A stretch of 64,000 nucleotides of DNA from Meandrina meandrites (Eukaryota; Cnidaria; Anthozoa; Scleractinia; Meandrinidae). The notes beneath the pieces are model-generated. The model saw only the letters and a program-made list of their open reading frames with translations, did no database searches and was not told the origin of the DNA. This document shows positions 24,656-36,580 of the stretch, one piece after another. The translations under genes were made by a program, and so were the position numbers. The stretch is from assembly GCA_963693305.1 (NCBI GenBank), contig OY855914.1, positions 15,109,699-15,173,698 of the forward strand, in the 5' to 3' direction. Numbering within the stretch: the stretch's first letter is position 1; every line of letters begins with the position of its first letter.

Positions 24656-25175
24656 AGCTGTATATAAAATGCTTAAGTGCAATAAAAGATAAAAATCATT
24701 AAGAATAAATACGTTTTTCTAAAAGGAAAGTTTTGAGTTGAGATTTAAAAGATCTTAAATATTTTTAGGAATGGATAAAAACAGGCAATGAGTCTTGACC
24801 GTATATGGGCATCATGACAATTTGGTGAATGAAGTACAGTATATGCATGTATTGTATGCAATACTTAGCTCTTACTAACCAAGCAGGAGGTCTGTATGGG
24901 AAAATCTTGACCGAGGTCGTGAATACACACCAAATGCACAACCAAGGTCAAGAGTGCTTTTAAGTTCTGGCCTTGCAATTTCTTTGCAAATTCACCTCTA
25001 GGTGATGTGTGATTTCGTGCCTGTTAACTGAACAAACATTGCGAGTTGTGCTGGTTCTTTTTTTGCGTCAAGCTTTTTAGTGTTTTCGTTTATTTATTTA
25101 TTTTTTTTGCAAAAACAGCTCAATGTTTTTGCTTTTTCTAGATGCCACTCTAGATGGGAAAATCTAGCCCGCGAT

Positions 25176-26634
25176 GGGCGTTACTAAACACCGGAACGGA
25201 ACGGAATGACCGGAATGAACCGGAATGAACCGGAATGAGCCGGAATGGACCGGAATGGACCGGAACGATACCGGAATGGACCGGAACGGAACGGAATGAA
25301 CCGGAATGAACCGGAATGAGACCGGAATGGACCGGAATGGACCGGAACGGAACGGAATGAACCGGAATAAACCGGAATAAGCCGGAATGGACCGGAATGG
25401 ACCGGAATGAGACCGGAATGGACCGGAATTGACCGGAATTAGATTTATTTTATAAAACTCACTGATGTCAGTGACTGGTTTTCAAAAACATTTCTTTTTA
25501 TAAAAAAACAAGTTTCTGAAAGCTGACTTTCAGTCATTGACCGTTCAAATAATTCTATTTAGTAAGAGTATTTTGTTATTTTTTACGTTTATTTTTTTTC
25601 AAAATAAAACGTTGAGGTAAAGAAACTTAGTTAGTCATAAAGGGTCACATTTTATCAAGGAGCGTGCACTGATTAGCGGTCGTCTAGCTAATGTGCACGT
25701 TCGGTAGTTGTTTAATCAAAGGCATTCTAGGTGTTGGTCTTTTCTGCTTTCCAGTAATCGTCTTGTTGTACACCCCAGATTTGTCCGTATGCATAAGAGA
25801 CCAAAGTTACTAGTTATAACCATGATTACCATAAACTTTGTTATAAGATAACGAATTATTCCTTTTGTTATTACTATAAACTATTGAACTTACTTGACAA
25901 GGAAAATACGCGCTGATAGTACAACTTAGGATCACAAATGTCTCTACCAAGCGTCGAAGCTCGAACATGTGAAAATGATAAACTATTACCACGAATAAAT
26001 CACTTGTCTGTACTCAAACATAATACACGTATGTTGTCAAGGAAACTCATCGATAGCATTTTTGAAACTGAAGGTGTTAAGTTGTGCAACAACATTTCGA
26101 TCGTATCTCATAGTGTAAAAAAGGCAAACTGTTCCATCCAAACACAAGTTGAAATGTTTTAGTTTTTTGAGTTCAGCTAAAGAATAAGCGATTATATAGA
26201 ATCAATTTATATTATTTATATTATTCAACATATCCATACCCACCCCGAACACTTCTCTTACTGAAGTGGCTGCTTTCCAATACAACGGGTACTCAAAATA
26301 ACCAGGAATATCATTGCAAAAGCGACTTCATCCCTCCCAACCCACAACAAACAAGCACACGGAGAAATGTTTTTTGAAAACCAGTCGCTCACATGAGCGT
26401 GTTTTGTGAAATGAATCTCATTCCGGTCCATTCCGGTCTCATTCCGATCCATTTCGGTATCATTCCGGTCCATTCCGGCTTATTCTGGTTTATTCCGGTT
26501 CATTCCGTTCCATTCCGGTCCATTCCGGTCCATTCCGGTATCATTCCGGTATCATTCCGGTCCATTCCGGTCCATTCCGGCTCATTCCGGTTCATTCCGG
26601 TCATTCCGATCCGTTCCGGTGTTTAGTAACGCCC
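25176..26634. mobile_element. Fold-back element with arms made of an 11-bp minisatellite; 9-bp TSD
   Basis: The ends are perfect inverted copies GGGCGTTACTAAACACCGGAAC (25176) and the complement (to 26634). They are flanked by GCCCGCGAT (25167-25175) and GCCCGTGAT (26635-26643), a 9-bp target duplication with one difference. Each arm continues as tandem GACCGGAATGG-type units (25190-25440; 26420-26620) and then a shared ~60-bp inner end containing CTGGTTTTCAAAAA and ACATTTCT. The ~870-bp centre has no recognised transposase; a 74-residue frame at 25938-26162 is unassigned. A 9-bp TSD with G-rich ends and internally repetitive arms matches Foldback/MULE-type elements (inference). Confidence 0.85.
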
Positions 26635-26643
26635 GCCCGTGAT

Positions 26644-28369
26644 CAATATCAATTTTAGCCAATGAAATTCACAAATTTGGTAGTTCCCAGTCTTTGTGAG
26701 ACATGGCTATATAATTAATGGATATTATACATCTATGGTGCAAATTGAAATGACATTTGTGTAAACAAACTAATATGCTTTAACAGACTTTAATTGAAAT
26801 CCTTACAAACCAAAGCAAATTTGCACAAACATTAATTGTTAAGAACACGGTGCAACAATGAAAACAGTAAGCTGGGTGCCAAGTACAAAAACCTAAAATG
26901 CTTGTGAACAATCATTCACAATCACATTTGTTGAGTACTAGCACTGTGTCTTAAATACAACCATACATTATGTAATGTAGCTGGTGAACAAATTTGGGTA
27001 GAAATGATATTTTTGAAATTAACATTTGACCCAATGTTTTGTAGTAGTACAGCTACATAACAATTGAAATGGAAGGTGAATGTAAACGGTGTTACTTCAT
27101 GATTTGCAAAATTTTCAGATGTGTGGAGGCACTTTGACTTCGGCTTGAAAATTTTTTTGAGGCATTTGAAAAATTTGGAGTAAGAGTAGATGCTGCATCC
27201 ATTTGCACCATTTTGACAAAGGCAAGCTGATGAAAGTTTTATTTTCTGTGTAACTGTGGCAAATTAGTACAAAAATTGTCTCCTTGACAAATTTTGAGAA
27301 CCTTTTAAAATTGTGTAGGTTTGAGTGCAATCCATCTGAAACAGCTCTAACCATATGCAAAATGTATGTGATGTTCAGCTCCCTTTGGGCTGGTGATTCA
27401 TTTCAACCTGTTTTACTGTCCTGACAATGCACAATCTCTACAGTAACCAGCATATCCTCATCATTATCATCATCATTACGATCATCAATCTTTATTTAAA
27501 TATAAAAGCCACGTTAACAACAGAAGTGGTCTTTCTAAAAATCATATTCTTGGTTTGCATGTGATGCCACAAAGTTCTTAACTCAAAACTGCGAGGTCCT
27601 CTGCATTTAAATCTACACTAGGTTGAAGATGACCTGGAAAAAACTTTTTTGCAAGTTTTTGGTCTTGTTTATTAAGAGTGTAAGGTAGGGCTGGGTGTTT
27701 TCTCTGTTGATAGTTGTAGCCTTGAGAACATTGTGAATTTGGAACAAATTTGATCACTGTAGATTAAAAGTGTGCCCATTTATCATGAAACATGTACTTG
27801 CTATACTATGTGCTCTTTGACATTGTTGTGATACATTTATGTTGTATTTCACACTTTGCTTTCTCTCGTTGTTTGCTCTCATGCAGCATAAAGTAAACGG
27901 TTTAAATAACTAGGCTTCTTGAAGCTTTAAAGTTTAAGTAATTATGTTACATACAAGGTCAACCAGATAGTCAACCAATAGGCAAATTTGACAACTCATG
28001 TTTAGTTCTATAATTTCAGGGGAATGACTTTGATAACAACAGCCGAAATAAAAACCTTTTGCATTCAGTGTTGACAATATTGACTTGCAGATGATGAATG
28101 ACAATGACTTTTTGACCATATATGACATCATGACAATTTGGTGAATTATGTATATGCATGTATTGTATGTAATACATGCATATAATACATCTTCACTGTT
28201 ATCTGTACAGCCTGTATAAACTAGTATTTTATAATTTTACATTCCCATTGCGAGGTCATTTGAAGGGGTTCTGCTCTTCAGTGACATCTTTGTTATGTGA
28301 AGTGAGCCAGTCATTCACCTTCCCAAAGGTGGCATTGAATTCCAAAAAGGAAATTCAAGATGCTGCCAA
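26644..28369. other. AT-rich stretch without a recognisable gene
   Basis: No frame resembles a known protein and none is long. No clear repeat structure apart from an ATCATC cluster near 27460. Confidence 0.5.
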
Positions 28370-28740
28370 CACAATAGTAGTATATTCAAAGCACCTACAA
28401 TACACATGAATATATAGGACAATGAGATATGGAGGGGTGAAAATGGGTGCTGTCCACGAGTTTGGACAGCAGTATATTCATATGCATGGAGGTCTGTCAC
28501 CGCGTCATGCCGGGGGTGGGTGGGTGGGTTCGCATACACAACGAGTGATGTCGTAGGAGAAATGTGCACAAAGGAAGGAATCACGGTAATATATACAGCG
28601 CAGAGGATTGTGGGATATCTATTGTTATGATAATATTCATTTATTATTTCCGGTACTTTGAATAGTAGTATATTCAAAGCATTTACAATACACATGAATA
28701 TATAGGACAATGAGATATGGAGGGGTGAAAATGGGTTGCG
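28370..28740. repeat. Pair of ~70-bp direct repeats 293 bp apart
   Basis: AGTAGTATATTCAAAGCA...ACAATACACATGAATATA...TATGGAGGGGTGAAAATGGGT occurs at 28376-28444 and 28669-28737 with one or two differences. It lies immediately downstream (minus-strand sense) of the DIRS-like coding relic. It could be part of that element's split direct repeats or a local duplication. Confidence 0.7.
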
Positions 28741-28805
28741 GTATCCCTCCGTTCGACTTCGGTAAAAGGATATACAGATGCGAATAAGGGATAACCTGGT
28801 CAAGA

Positions 28806-29575
28806 TTAAGTGTATTCTCCCATTCTCCAAAATCTAACGCGAGAATGCTGGAACAAAATTTTGAGGCTATTACAATCTTGATACAATACACCTGGATCTA
28901 CAATGTTCACTTCTTGACCAGTGAGTGTCGAAGAAGAGGAAATTGGCGGGCATAACTTTCGCCACCTGCACGTAATAAGTCGCAGTAGAGTGACTGTGCC
29001 AACCAACGTGTCCCATGAAATCCTGCAGGTCCACGATCCTTTTCTGAGGGGTGAAAACACATTCCTTTAGTTAAACCTTGTGCCCAAGAGAAGCGAGGGT
29101 ATAAGCAGCAAGGAAAACCGCAGCTTTTGAAACGGCAAAACGTGATTCGTCTGAAGGAGTAGCTAAAGTACTCGCCGCATGGTCGGAAGTTTTGGACTGC
29201 AACTAACCATTGTGCCTATCATCGATATAAAAAGAGCAAGGCACTCCTATTGAACTTAAGAAATGCGATACTAGGAGGCCGGTGGAAAGATAAACATAGG
29301 CAGAAATATTCCATCCAAAACAAAAACCATCCTTTCCACCTGATGCCAAAGAACGTACGACTAGGAAAGTCAAAGAGAATGTGATCATAGCCTGACGTGT
29401 CGTCTAACGTTGTTTGGTAACATCCTTTCGTAAGGTATCTGGGTAATTGTGAAAGGTTGTGAAAGGTTGTCCAAACAAAAAGGGCGGTCAAAAAACAGAG
29501 AACTGCCAATTCCGCCTCAGACTCTGGTGGCCACATATCCATGGTAACCAACTCGGTAACTCTAGACTGGAACAC
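28806..29575 (-). pseudogene. DIRS-like retroelement relic: reverse transcriptase then possible tyrosine recombinase
   Basis: On the minus strand 29575-29219 is open and reads TTLDDTSGYDHILFDFPSRT, FFGIRWKGWFLF, then in a second frame TGLLVSHFLSSIGVPCSFYI and DDRHNG. The D-x-S-G-Y-D-H-I block, the FG(I/F)xW(K/G)GW block and the YIDD catalytic box in this order are typical of DIRS-group RTs. About 120 bases further on, a frame (with TAA near 29070) reads RIVDLQDFMGHVGWHSHSTA then TYYVQVAKVM, which resembles the GHxxWxSxSTxxxY end of a tyrosine recombinase, the DIRS integrating enzyme. The RNase H and most of the recombinase are missing. The RT call is good; the recombinase call is weak. Confidence 0.55.
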
Positions 29576-30239
29576 GTCTACGCAAGGAATAGGAGCAGAT
29601 TTGCAGTTCTCGGTACGGGAAAAGAACGGTTTTGTTTGGTTTTACAAACAAAGCGGAAAAGGATACAAATAAAGCCCAAGTACATAAAAGACAAAAAGGA
29701 GAATGAAATAGTGGCCACCAGAGGAGGAGGAGGAATGGCAGCTTGACCCAGATAAACCGGGAGGAGAGTTGTACCCCTGTTTCAAGCGACACTCCAACTC
29801 AGCTGGTAACACAAGGAGGGGAAAAAGTTGAGAGGAGAACAAACGCTAACAAAATTAAAGCCAAAGAACCACTTATTATCACTCAAATTCAGCGTGGGTT
29901 GACAACACTTAATGAAAAATATATTCATAAACAAACTACTTTGTTTTACGCTGTAGTTATAAATAGACCAACAAAACATTTGAAAAATGCGCCGTGGCCT
30001 GCTCAATAAAAGTGAAAACGTCAACTATTAAATAGATACTTCTTGCAAAAGAAAAAAGGTGACCAGCGTTTTACCTTTCAAGCACTCAGGCGGCAAGACA
30101 AATAATTGTCTTGGAACAAAAGCACTCGACCAAACAAAACTTTGCAGACAAAGTAAACTTTTGCCGCGCTGACTATAGCATTTTAGGGTCACACACGCGT
30201 TAATGTGGCATATTATCTAAATCATTCAGATAAGCCTGA

Positions 30240-30870
30240 GCAGCACTAGTTTGATGTGCACTTGAGACCGACCGGAAAAAATTCCTCCTTCGATCGTCCT
30301 TGACCGATAACATTTGCACTCAAGAGGCATCGTGCCGACATTCTGGAAAGCGAGAAAAATTTTAAACGCACTTGGCAACACCTTGGCAAACACCTGGCAA
30401 CACACGCGCCCGGGCGACATAATTCACGAGTAGAACGAATTCATAAACCAATTTGACAAGCATTTTGTCTTGGCCTGCACACGTTCCGACTAGCATCACT
30501 CGTACCTGAGTGGCATTTCGAAAATATTCAAACATGCTCGGCTAGCGTCCACATTACACTAAAAGCCGAAATAACAAAACTCTTCTACTGAGCTTTTCCT
30601 CAGTGGCTCGCAACTGCCAACACTCGCACTCGAGCGCATCACTCACATTCAAGAGTGGCAAGAAAATAAATCCAAACATACTTGACGAGCATCTGCGTTG
30701 CAACAACGCTTATGGGCATAACAAGCTTTTCCAGCTTTCCCTCAGTCGCTCTCGACTGGCATCGCTCGCACTCAAGCGCGTCACTCACAGTTCCAATGTG
30801 GCAAAAAATTATCCGCTTTGCACTTATGTGCGACACACATATAAAATACTGGTTCTGGCGCAAATTTATA
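30240..30870. repeat. Diverged tandem array, about four units
   Basis: The minus strand repeats a motif like GAGTGATGCGCTCGAGTGCG, then GCGAGCCACTGAGGAAAAGCT. Copies lie at about 30745-30800, 30590-30650, 30480-30530 and 30280-30350, with increasing divergence. The array ends at the hairpin that precedes the Polinton-like genes. Confidence 0.55.
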
Positions 30871-31025
30871 TAACACAAGGTTCATGATATCAAACAAAGC
30901 TTTTTCTCAATAAACTCGGCTCCCATGCATGCTCGCCTCGTTTATTGAGAAAAGCTTTGTTAGATATCATGAACCTTGTGTTATAAAATTTGCGCCAGAA
31001 CGCAGTATTTTATATGTGTGTGGTT
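30828..31025. repeat. Near-perfect hairpin, arms ~85 bp
   Basis: CACACATATAAAATACTG...GGCGCAAATTT...AACACAAGGTTCATGATATC...AAAGCTTTTTCTCAATAAAC is complemented by GTTTATTGAGAAAAGCTTTG...GATATCATGAACCTTGTGTT...CAGTATTTTATATGTGTG, with a ~30-base loop. It lies about 180 bases before the polymerase start and may mark the left limit of the Polinton-like element or a separate MITE. Confidence 0.8.
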
Positions 31026-31200
31026 TGAGAGAAAATAACGCAAGCATGTAAGTAAACAAAGAGCATGACCCCAAACCAAGCGAGCGGATGTGTCACAAAA
31101 AATTATTTTCTATTGAAGAAATGTCTGCACTGTCTATATACAAAAGTGCACCAGAATTATTTTCATTTGAACAATTATCTGCACAAGTATATACGCCGAG

Positions 31201-34200
31201 ATGGCAGCCGCGAGATTTTTGTCTAATGTTTTAGAAAGGTTTACAGTCCATTAACGAGGGAGCAAAACAGAAACCTTCCTCAGCCATTACGACCTGAACT
31301 AGTTCCTTTACGTGACGGGTTTAAAATAAGCCAAAGTAATCTCCAGGAATGGCTTCGTGTTTGGATAATGGATGTATCCAGAACAAATCCAAACAATAAA
31401 GATATTTTTATGTTTGCAAGAGAAAATAACGAAAAGTTCACAGATTTGATTTAACAGGAAATCCTTAAGTTGGGCAGCGTAAAGGTGAGCTTCGGGCTAC
31501 AAGTACAGTTTGAAATAGAAAGAAACGGCGAGAGCAAGAAATGACGCACTATTTTAAAGAGGACCAGCCGCACATTTTTAACAGGGATAACAAAGAACTG
31601 ATAGAACAAAAATATCAGGAATTCATGGGAAGAATAAAGGGAGAAATAGAAAACTGGTCATTGCAAGGATCATGATGGGAAGTTGAAAGTATAGAGACTG
31701 CATATGTGAATGTTGCACGCTATCAGCCACTGCGCGGAGGAACTTATTTGCCACTTCCAGCCAATCTGGCAAAAAAGAAGGCAATAATAAACGTGAAAAA
31801 CAGAGACAACCAATGCCTGAAGTGGGCTCTAAGAGCTGCTTTATTTCCTCCAAAAGATGGGAAGGACCCGCAAAGACCAAGCAAATATCCGGTTAAAGAT
31901 GGCATAAACTACAAAGGAATTGACTTTCCAACACCGGTAAAACAAATAGACAAGCTTGAGGCGCAAACCGGAAACCTCGCAATAAACGTTTTTGGCTGGG
32001 AAAACAACACCGTGATTGTGCACAGGATAAGCAGAAAAGAGCCGATGTTGATTGAGTCAGGGGAAATTCAGCACTATTGTTTCGTAAAAAGAGAAAGCGC
32101 TTTGCTGTTTGATAAGGCAATAAATATTAAAACGTTCTACTGCATGATGTGCTTAACTTGTTTTACAAGAGCGGAAGTACTCGAGGACCACAAAAAATAC
32201 TGCAACGGCGTTAATGGCAGGCCGACAAGGATTGAGATGCCAGAAGAGGGGAAAAACATACTCGCTTTCCAAAATTACCACAAACAGATGAAGGCGCCCT
32301 ATGTGATATATGCAGACTTTGAGGCACTGGTAAAAAAGATACCCGGCTGTGAGCGCGGGCCGGATAGCAAGAACAAAAGCTACACAGACAAGACCGAATG
32401 GCATGAAGCGTGTGGATATTCGTACATTGTCGTGAAAAGCGACAGCGAAGTTACAGGGTCAAAAGTTTACAGGGGTGAAAACGCGGTGAGAACTTTTTTA
32501 AGCGACATTTTGCAGGAAGAAACGAAAATAAGAGAGAGTCTGGCCACACCAAAGCCGATTGTGGTGACGGCCAAAGACTGGGAAAAATTCAAAAATGCAA
32601 CTGATTGCTATATTTGTGACAAAAGTTTGATAAAAGACGAATACTTGGAATATTTACCGGTTTTCAAAATCGAAGAAGGCGGGGAAAAATGCAGTTATCA
32701 AGGCCAATGGCACAAAAGGTGCTATTACAAGGTACAACAGCAGCAGGAGGAACAAAAATAAAAAAGGAAGTAATGATAGAGGAAAACGACATTATCGAAC
32801 TAAAAAATGAGACAAAAAAAGGTCAACGGGATTCTCACACTAAAACGCGTAACAGAGAAAAAGGACCAGGAGCAGGCAAAGGCACAGGTGAATTGTTATT
32901 TCTGTGAAGAGCCTCTGCTTCAGGAAAACTTCAGAGACGCGGTAAAAAACCATTGCCACATGACAGGCGTGTACCACGGAGCCGCGCGCAACGAATGTAA
33001 CCTTAAAATGCGAATAAAACCCAAAACAGACCAGATACCAGTTGTATTTCACAACCTGAGGGGCTACAACGTACACCATTTAATGTCAACTTTGCAGAAA
33101 GAGGTGAAATGCGTCGCAAACAACATGGAGAAATACATTACATTTTCAGTTGGAGGTCTGCGTTTCATTGACAGCTTGAACTTTTTGCAAGGAAGCCTTG
33201 ATTCGCTTGTAAGAGCAACGCCGAAGGAGTCACTAAAAATCACATCAACCATTTCAAATGGCAGTGACCTGCTTTACAAAAAGCGGATTTACCCTTTAGC
33301 GAAACAAGTCTTTCTGACAAGCAGATGTTTTACAGCAAGATCAACGACGAGCACATAACAGAAGATGAGTACGCTCACGCGCAGAAAGTATGGGAAACTT
33401 TCGAATGCAAAACATTGGGAGACTACCACGATCTTTACGTAAAAACGGATGTTGCCCTGTTGGCAGATGTATTCGAGAACTTCCGTAAACTGTGTCTGGA
33501 GAAGTACGGGTTAGATCCAGCACACTATTTCACATCACCAGGACTATCATGGGACGCACTCTTGAAAAAGACGGGTGTTGAGCTTGAGTTGTTTACAGAC
33601 CTTGAAAAGCATCTCTTTGTGGAACGGGAAATTCGGGGAGGAATCTCGATGGTAAGCAAGAGATACGCGAAGGCAAACAACCCGCTGGTACCAGACTATG
33701 ATGCAAGCAAACCGAACAGCTACATAATGTATCTCGACGCGAACAACCTCTACGGCTGGGAAATGAGCAAGCCTCTCCCCAAAAGTGATTTTAAATGGAA
33801 ACGTGTCATGCCGACGGAGGAGGAAATCCTGAATAAAAAGGAGAACGCAAAGAACGGATGGATCCTTGAGGTCGATTTGGAGTATCCAGCAGAACTGCAT
33901 AACGAACACAACAGCTACCCGCTGGCGCCCGAGAAAAAGGTCGTGAAAAAAGAAAGCATGTCGGACTACCAAAAGAGGTTGATAAAAGACCTAGAACTGA
34001 AACCCCCGGACAGCAAGAAGCTGCTGCTGACACTTGAGGACAAAAAAGACTACGTCGTGCATTACAGAAACCTGCAGTTTTATCTGAAGCAGGGAATGAA
34101 CCTGAAGCGAGTGAAAAGGGTGTTGGAGTTCGAACAAGAATGCTGGATGGAGCCTTACATCCGTATGAATACCGAATTCAGGAAAAAGGCAAAGAACGAC

Positions 34201-35083
34201 TTTGAAAAGAACTTTTACAAGCTAATGAAAACTCAGTTTTTGGCAAAACCATGGAGAACCTGCGCAACCGTGTTGATATAAAAATATTGCGCAGCAATGA
34301 GAAAGACAAAATAAGGAAATTGGTCGCCAGCCCTTTGTACTCAAGGCATGTAATATTTACAAACGACCTGGTTGGAATCGACATGCGCAAAAGCCGGCTG
34401 CTGCTCAACAAGCCGGTCTACACGGGGATGACAATACTTGACAACAGCAAGATCCTGATATACGACTTTTTCTACAATCATCTGAAAAAGCAGTACGGCA
34501 AAAACTGTGATCTCCTGTACACAGACACAGACAGCCTTCTGCTTGAAATAAAAACGGACGACGTCTACAAAGACATAAAATCAAACGAAAAGCATTATGA
34601 CACAAGCGACTACCCGAAGGAGCATCCGCTCCACTCAACCGCGAACAAAAAGGTCTTGGGCAAAATGAAAGACGAGTGTGCCGGAATCCCCATATCAGAG
34701 GTTGTTTGTCTGAGGTCGAAAATGTACTCTATCATGAAGGCAGACGAAAAAAATATCAAAAAAGCAAATGGTGTAAAAAAGAGCGTTATAAAGAAACAGA
34801 TAAAGCACGAGCAGTACAAGGAAACGCTCTTCGGCACGCAGCAGATGTGGCACGGAAGTGAGGGGCGAGGGCACGAAGCGAGGGGCATGAGATTTACGGC
34901 ATGCATGTCAACAAAATTTCGCTGTCCCCGTTTGATTCAAAGCGCTGGATAGCTGACGACGGGGTAAATACAAAGGCTTACGGGTACAATAACTGGATGG
35001 AAGAAATAGAAGCTTTATTCGCTTTATTAACAAATACTGAAATCAAGGAAATAGAAGAAGCTTTAACAGAGATGCAGATATAA
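31201..35083 (+). pseudogene. polB: Type-B DNA polymerase of the Polinton-like element, multiply broken
   Basis: Family-B, protein-primed-type polymerase that would replicate the element. It starts at ATG 31201 (MAAARFLSNVLERF). Coding sequence can be followed through frames to TAA 35081-35083, about 1290 codons, normal for Polinton enzymes. The 3'-5' exonuclease is marked by YADFEAL (about 32310) and DVALLADVFENFR (about 33445). Palm motif A is DANNLYGW (about 33740) and motif C is LLYTDTDSLL (about 34515). A Cys/His segment CYFCEEPLL...HCHMTG lies near 32900. Breaks seen: frame change near 31250, TAA near 31453, frame change near 31540, TGA 31673-31675, TAA 32759-32761, and shifts near 33310, 34240 (inside motif B) and 34880. 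The polymerase is therefore inactive. The gene ends 7 bases from the convergent integrase. Confidence 0.9.
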
Positions 35084-35090
35084 AGAAATG

Positions 35091-36083
35091 TTATAGTTGC
35101 TCGGGGGGTAATTGTGTGTTTGGAGGCACAACCAGCAGTTCTTCATGCACGAAGCCTCGCTTAGGTCCGTCGTGCAAATAGTAGAGAACGGGCTGATTTG
35201 GTTTGATAAAAGATCGTTCAATGTTGTAAACTTTCAAAGACCAGATTGGATCAGTGGCTCTTTTCACACCACCTTCAAGCTCGCCAGGTTGGTACAAATA
35301 CCTAACATTCACAAGAGAGGGGAGCTTTTTTTCGTTCAAACCAACAGGCCTCAAATAAGGTGTCGATGGCTTTGCATAAACAATTTTTTCTTTGATGGCA
35401 ACGGCAGGTTTCTGGCCGATTAGGCTTGTGACTTCATTGTTCAGAGCGGCTACAACTTCAGGAAGCCTTTTTACCCACGTCGTGGATCGCTGGCTCTCAG
35501 GTCTGCGCATTTCAACGGCGTACTGGTGCCCAAACAAGCGCTCAGCCAGGGTGCGGTTGAAACGTTCAACAATGGCCTGGTCACGGTGAATGTCAACTCG
35601 CCCGCGCCGAATGTACGTTTTGTGATTTTCCATTTCTTTTGTAACAGCGCCCATGAATTCGCGCCCAGGATCAACCTGCAGCAGTTGAGGCCATTTCAGA
35701 GGCGCGCACTTGTAAATTCTCTTAAAAGCCAGCGCAACTTCATCAGAATTTTTCGAGGTCAAGGGTTCAGCCTCTTTGTAGCGGCTGGCAACGTCGACAA
35801 CGGTGAGTGCGTATTTGAAAACTTTGCGCCCGCGGGGCAGTTTGTCATGCGGCAGAAAAAGAAGATCCGCCTGGTGGACAGCATTGGGTGTTGGCACGTC
35901 GAATTTCGGCCGTGGAATGCGCTTTGGTGCGGGTAGGAAGATCTGCCAGAGCGCTTGCTTGAACAACCACTTTTTTGCGGTTTCTTCTGGTAACTTGGCG
36001 GCTTCGGATAATTTTTTGATCGCGGCAATACCTTTCCAGTAGCTCCCAGGGCTATAGTATATCTTTGCGAGTTTGGCATCCAT
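35091..36083 (-). CDS. int: Polinton-type DDE integrase (rve family), intact
   Basis: Retroviral-type integrase that would insert the linear element into chromosomal DNA. It is 330 residues and uninterrupted. The catalytic triad is visible as D73 (HQADLLFLP), D138 (VDPGREF) and E173 (AIVERFNR), a D-x34-E spacing close to the canonical D,D(35)E. The C-terminal part (about 285-322; YNIERSF...PVLYYLHDGPKRGFVHEELL) is chromodomain-like, as in Polinton and chromoviral integrases. I do not see an N-terminal HHCC zinc finger. ATG 36081-36083 is the first in-frame start and is preceded by an AT-rich gap. It is convergent with polB with only 7 bases between stops. An intact frame beside a wrecked polymerase is notable. 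Confidence 0.9.
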   Translation of the reverse strand: MDAKLAKIYYSPGSYWKGIAAIKKLSEAAKLPEETAKKWLFKQALWQIFLPAPKRIPRPKFDVPTPNAVHQADLLFLPHDKLPRGRKVFKYALTVVDVASRYKEAEPLTSKNSDEVALAFKRIYKCAPLKWPQLLQVDPGREFMGAVTKEMENHKTYIRRGRVDIHRDQAIVERFNRTLAERLFGHQYAVEMRRPESQRSTTWVKRLPEVVAALNNEVTSLIGQKPAVAIKEKIVYAKPSTPYLRPVGLNEKKLPSLVNVRYLYQPGELEGGVKRATDPIWSLKVYNIERSFIKPNQPVLYYLHDGPKRGFVHEELLVVPPNTQLPPEQL

Positions 36084-36113
36084 CGAGTAATGTAAGTAAG
36101 GAATTAAAAAAGT

Positions 36114-36539
36114 TTAAAGGAACCGGAAGGCAGCGTAGCCCAGAGCAAGAGCCTCGGCGCCCACGAACATGAGTTCACCATTTTTCTGCTGCTCGCTTGG
36201 TTGATAGAAATCTGAGAACTTGGGCTCTTTGGGGAGTATCATTTGTTTGTCAGGGTGCGCCTGGTTGTACAGTTTGAAGGCGTAGTCAGTATTGGTGAAG
36301 TTCTGCTTGGCCTCCGCCTTTATTTGCGTGTTAGTCGCAATCCAGTCGAGAAGTTTGGTACGGTCACGCGTGTATTTGGCGTAAGCCGCTTGATACGCCT
36401 CGAGAGCTTTATCATGTCGTACTTTTTCGTCAAGTGCAGCTTTGTCACCTCTGCCAAGTGCCCTCGCAAGATAATTGCCACCGATAAAAGCCGCAGCATT
36501 CAACACAGCCCCACCAGCCATAATCGCGATACTTGCCAT
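36114..36539 (-). CDS. Small Polinton membrane protein, 141 residues, unknown function
   Basis: Intact frame from ATG 36537-36539. N-terminal residues 4-28 are Ala/Gly-rich and hydrophobic (IAIMAGGAVLNAAAFIGGNY). The middle is a charged, probably helical segment (about 32-60), and the last ~18 residues (LMFVGAEALALGYAAFRFL) are hydrophobic again. This gives a two-ended membrane or virion-associated protein. Same strand as the integrase, 30 bases upstream of it, so co-transcription is likely. I recall similar short proteins in cnidarian Polinton-like elements but no assigned role. Confidence 0.65.
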   Translation of the reverse strand: MASIAIMAGGAVLNAAAFIGGNYLARALGRGDKAALDEKVRHDKALEAYQAAYAKYTRDRTKLLDWIATNTQIKAEAKQNFTNTDYAFKLYNQAHPDKQMILPKEPKFSDFYQPSEQQKNGELMFVGAEALALGYAAFRFL

Positions 36540-36580
36540 TGTGTTATATATCAGAGCAGAGTTTTTTCAAATCATTAATT

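Noticed and set aside
24428..24702. LPLPLP, NGNGNG and MAMAM open frames
   Set aside because: All derive from the AATGGY hexanucleotide array on either strand; composition only.
26393..26626. Frame of repeated IPVHSG/FRSIPV
   Set aside because: Translation of the CATTCCGGTC minisatellite arm.
28315..28830. 171-codon minus-strand frame beginning MENGRIHL
   Set aside because: It contains the two 70-bp direct repeats twice (PFSPLHISLSYIFMCIV) and no recognised domain; treated as repeat.
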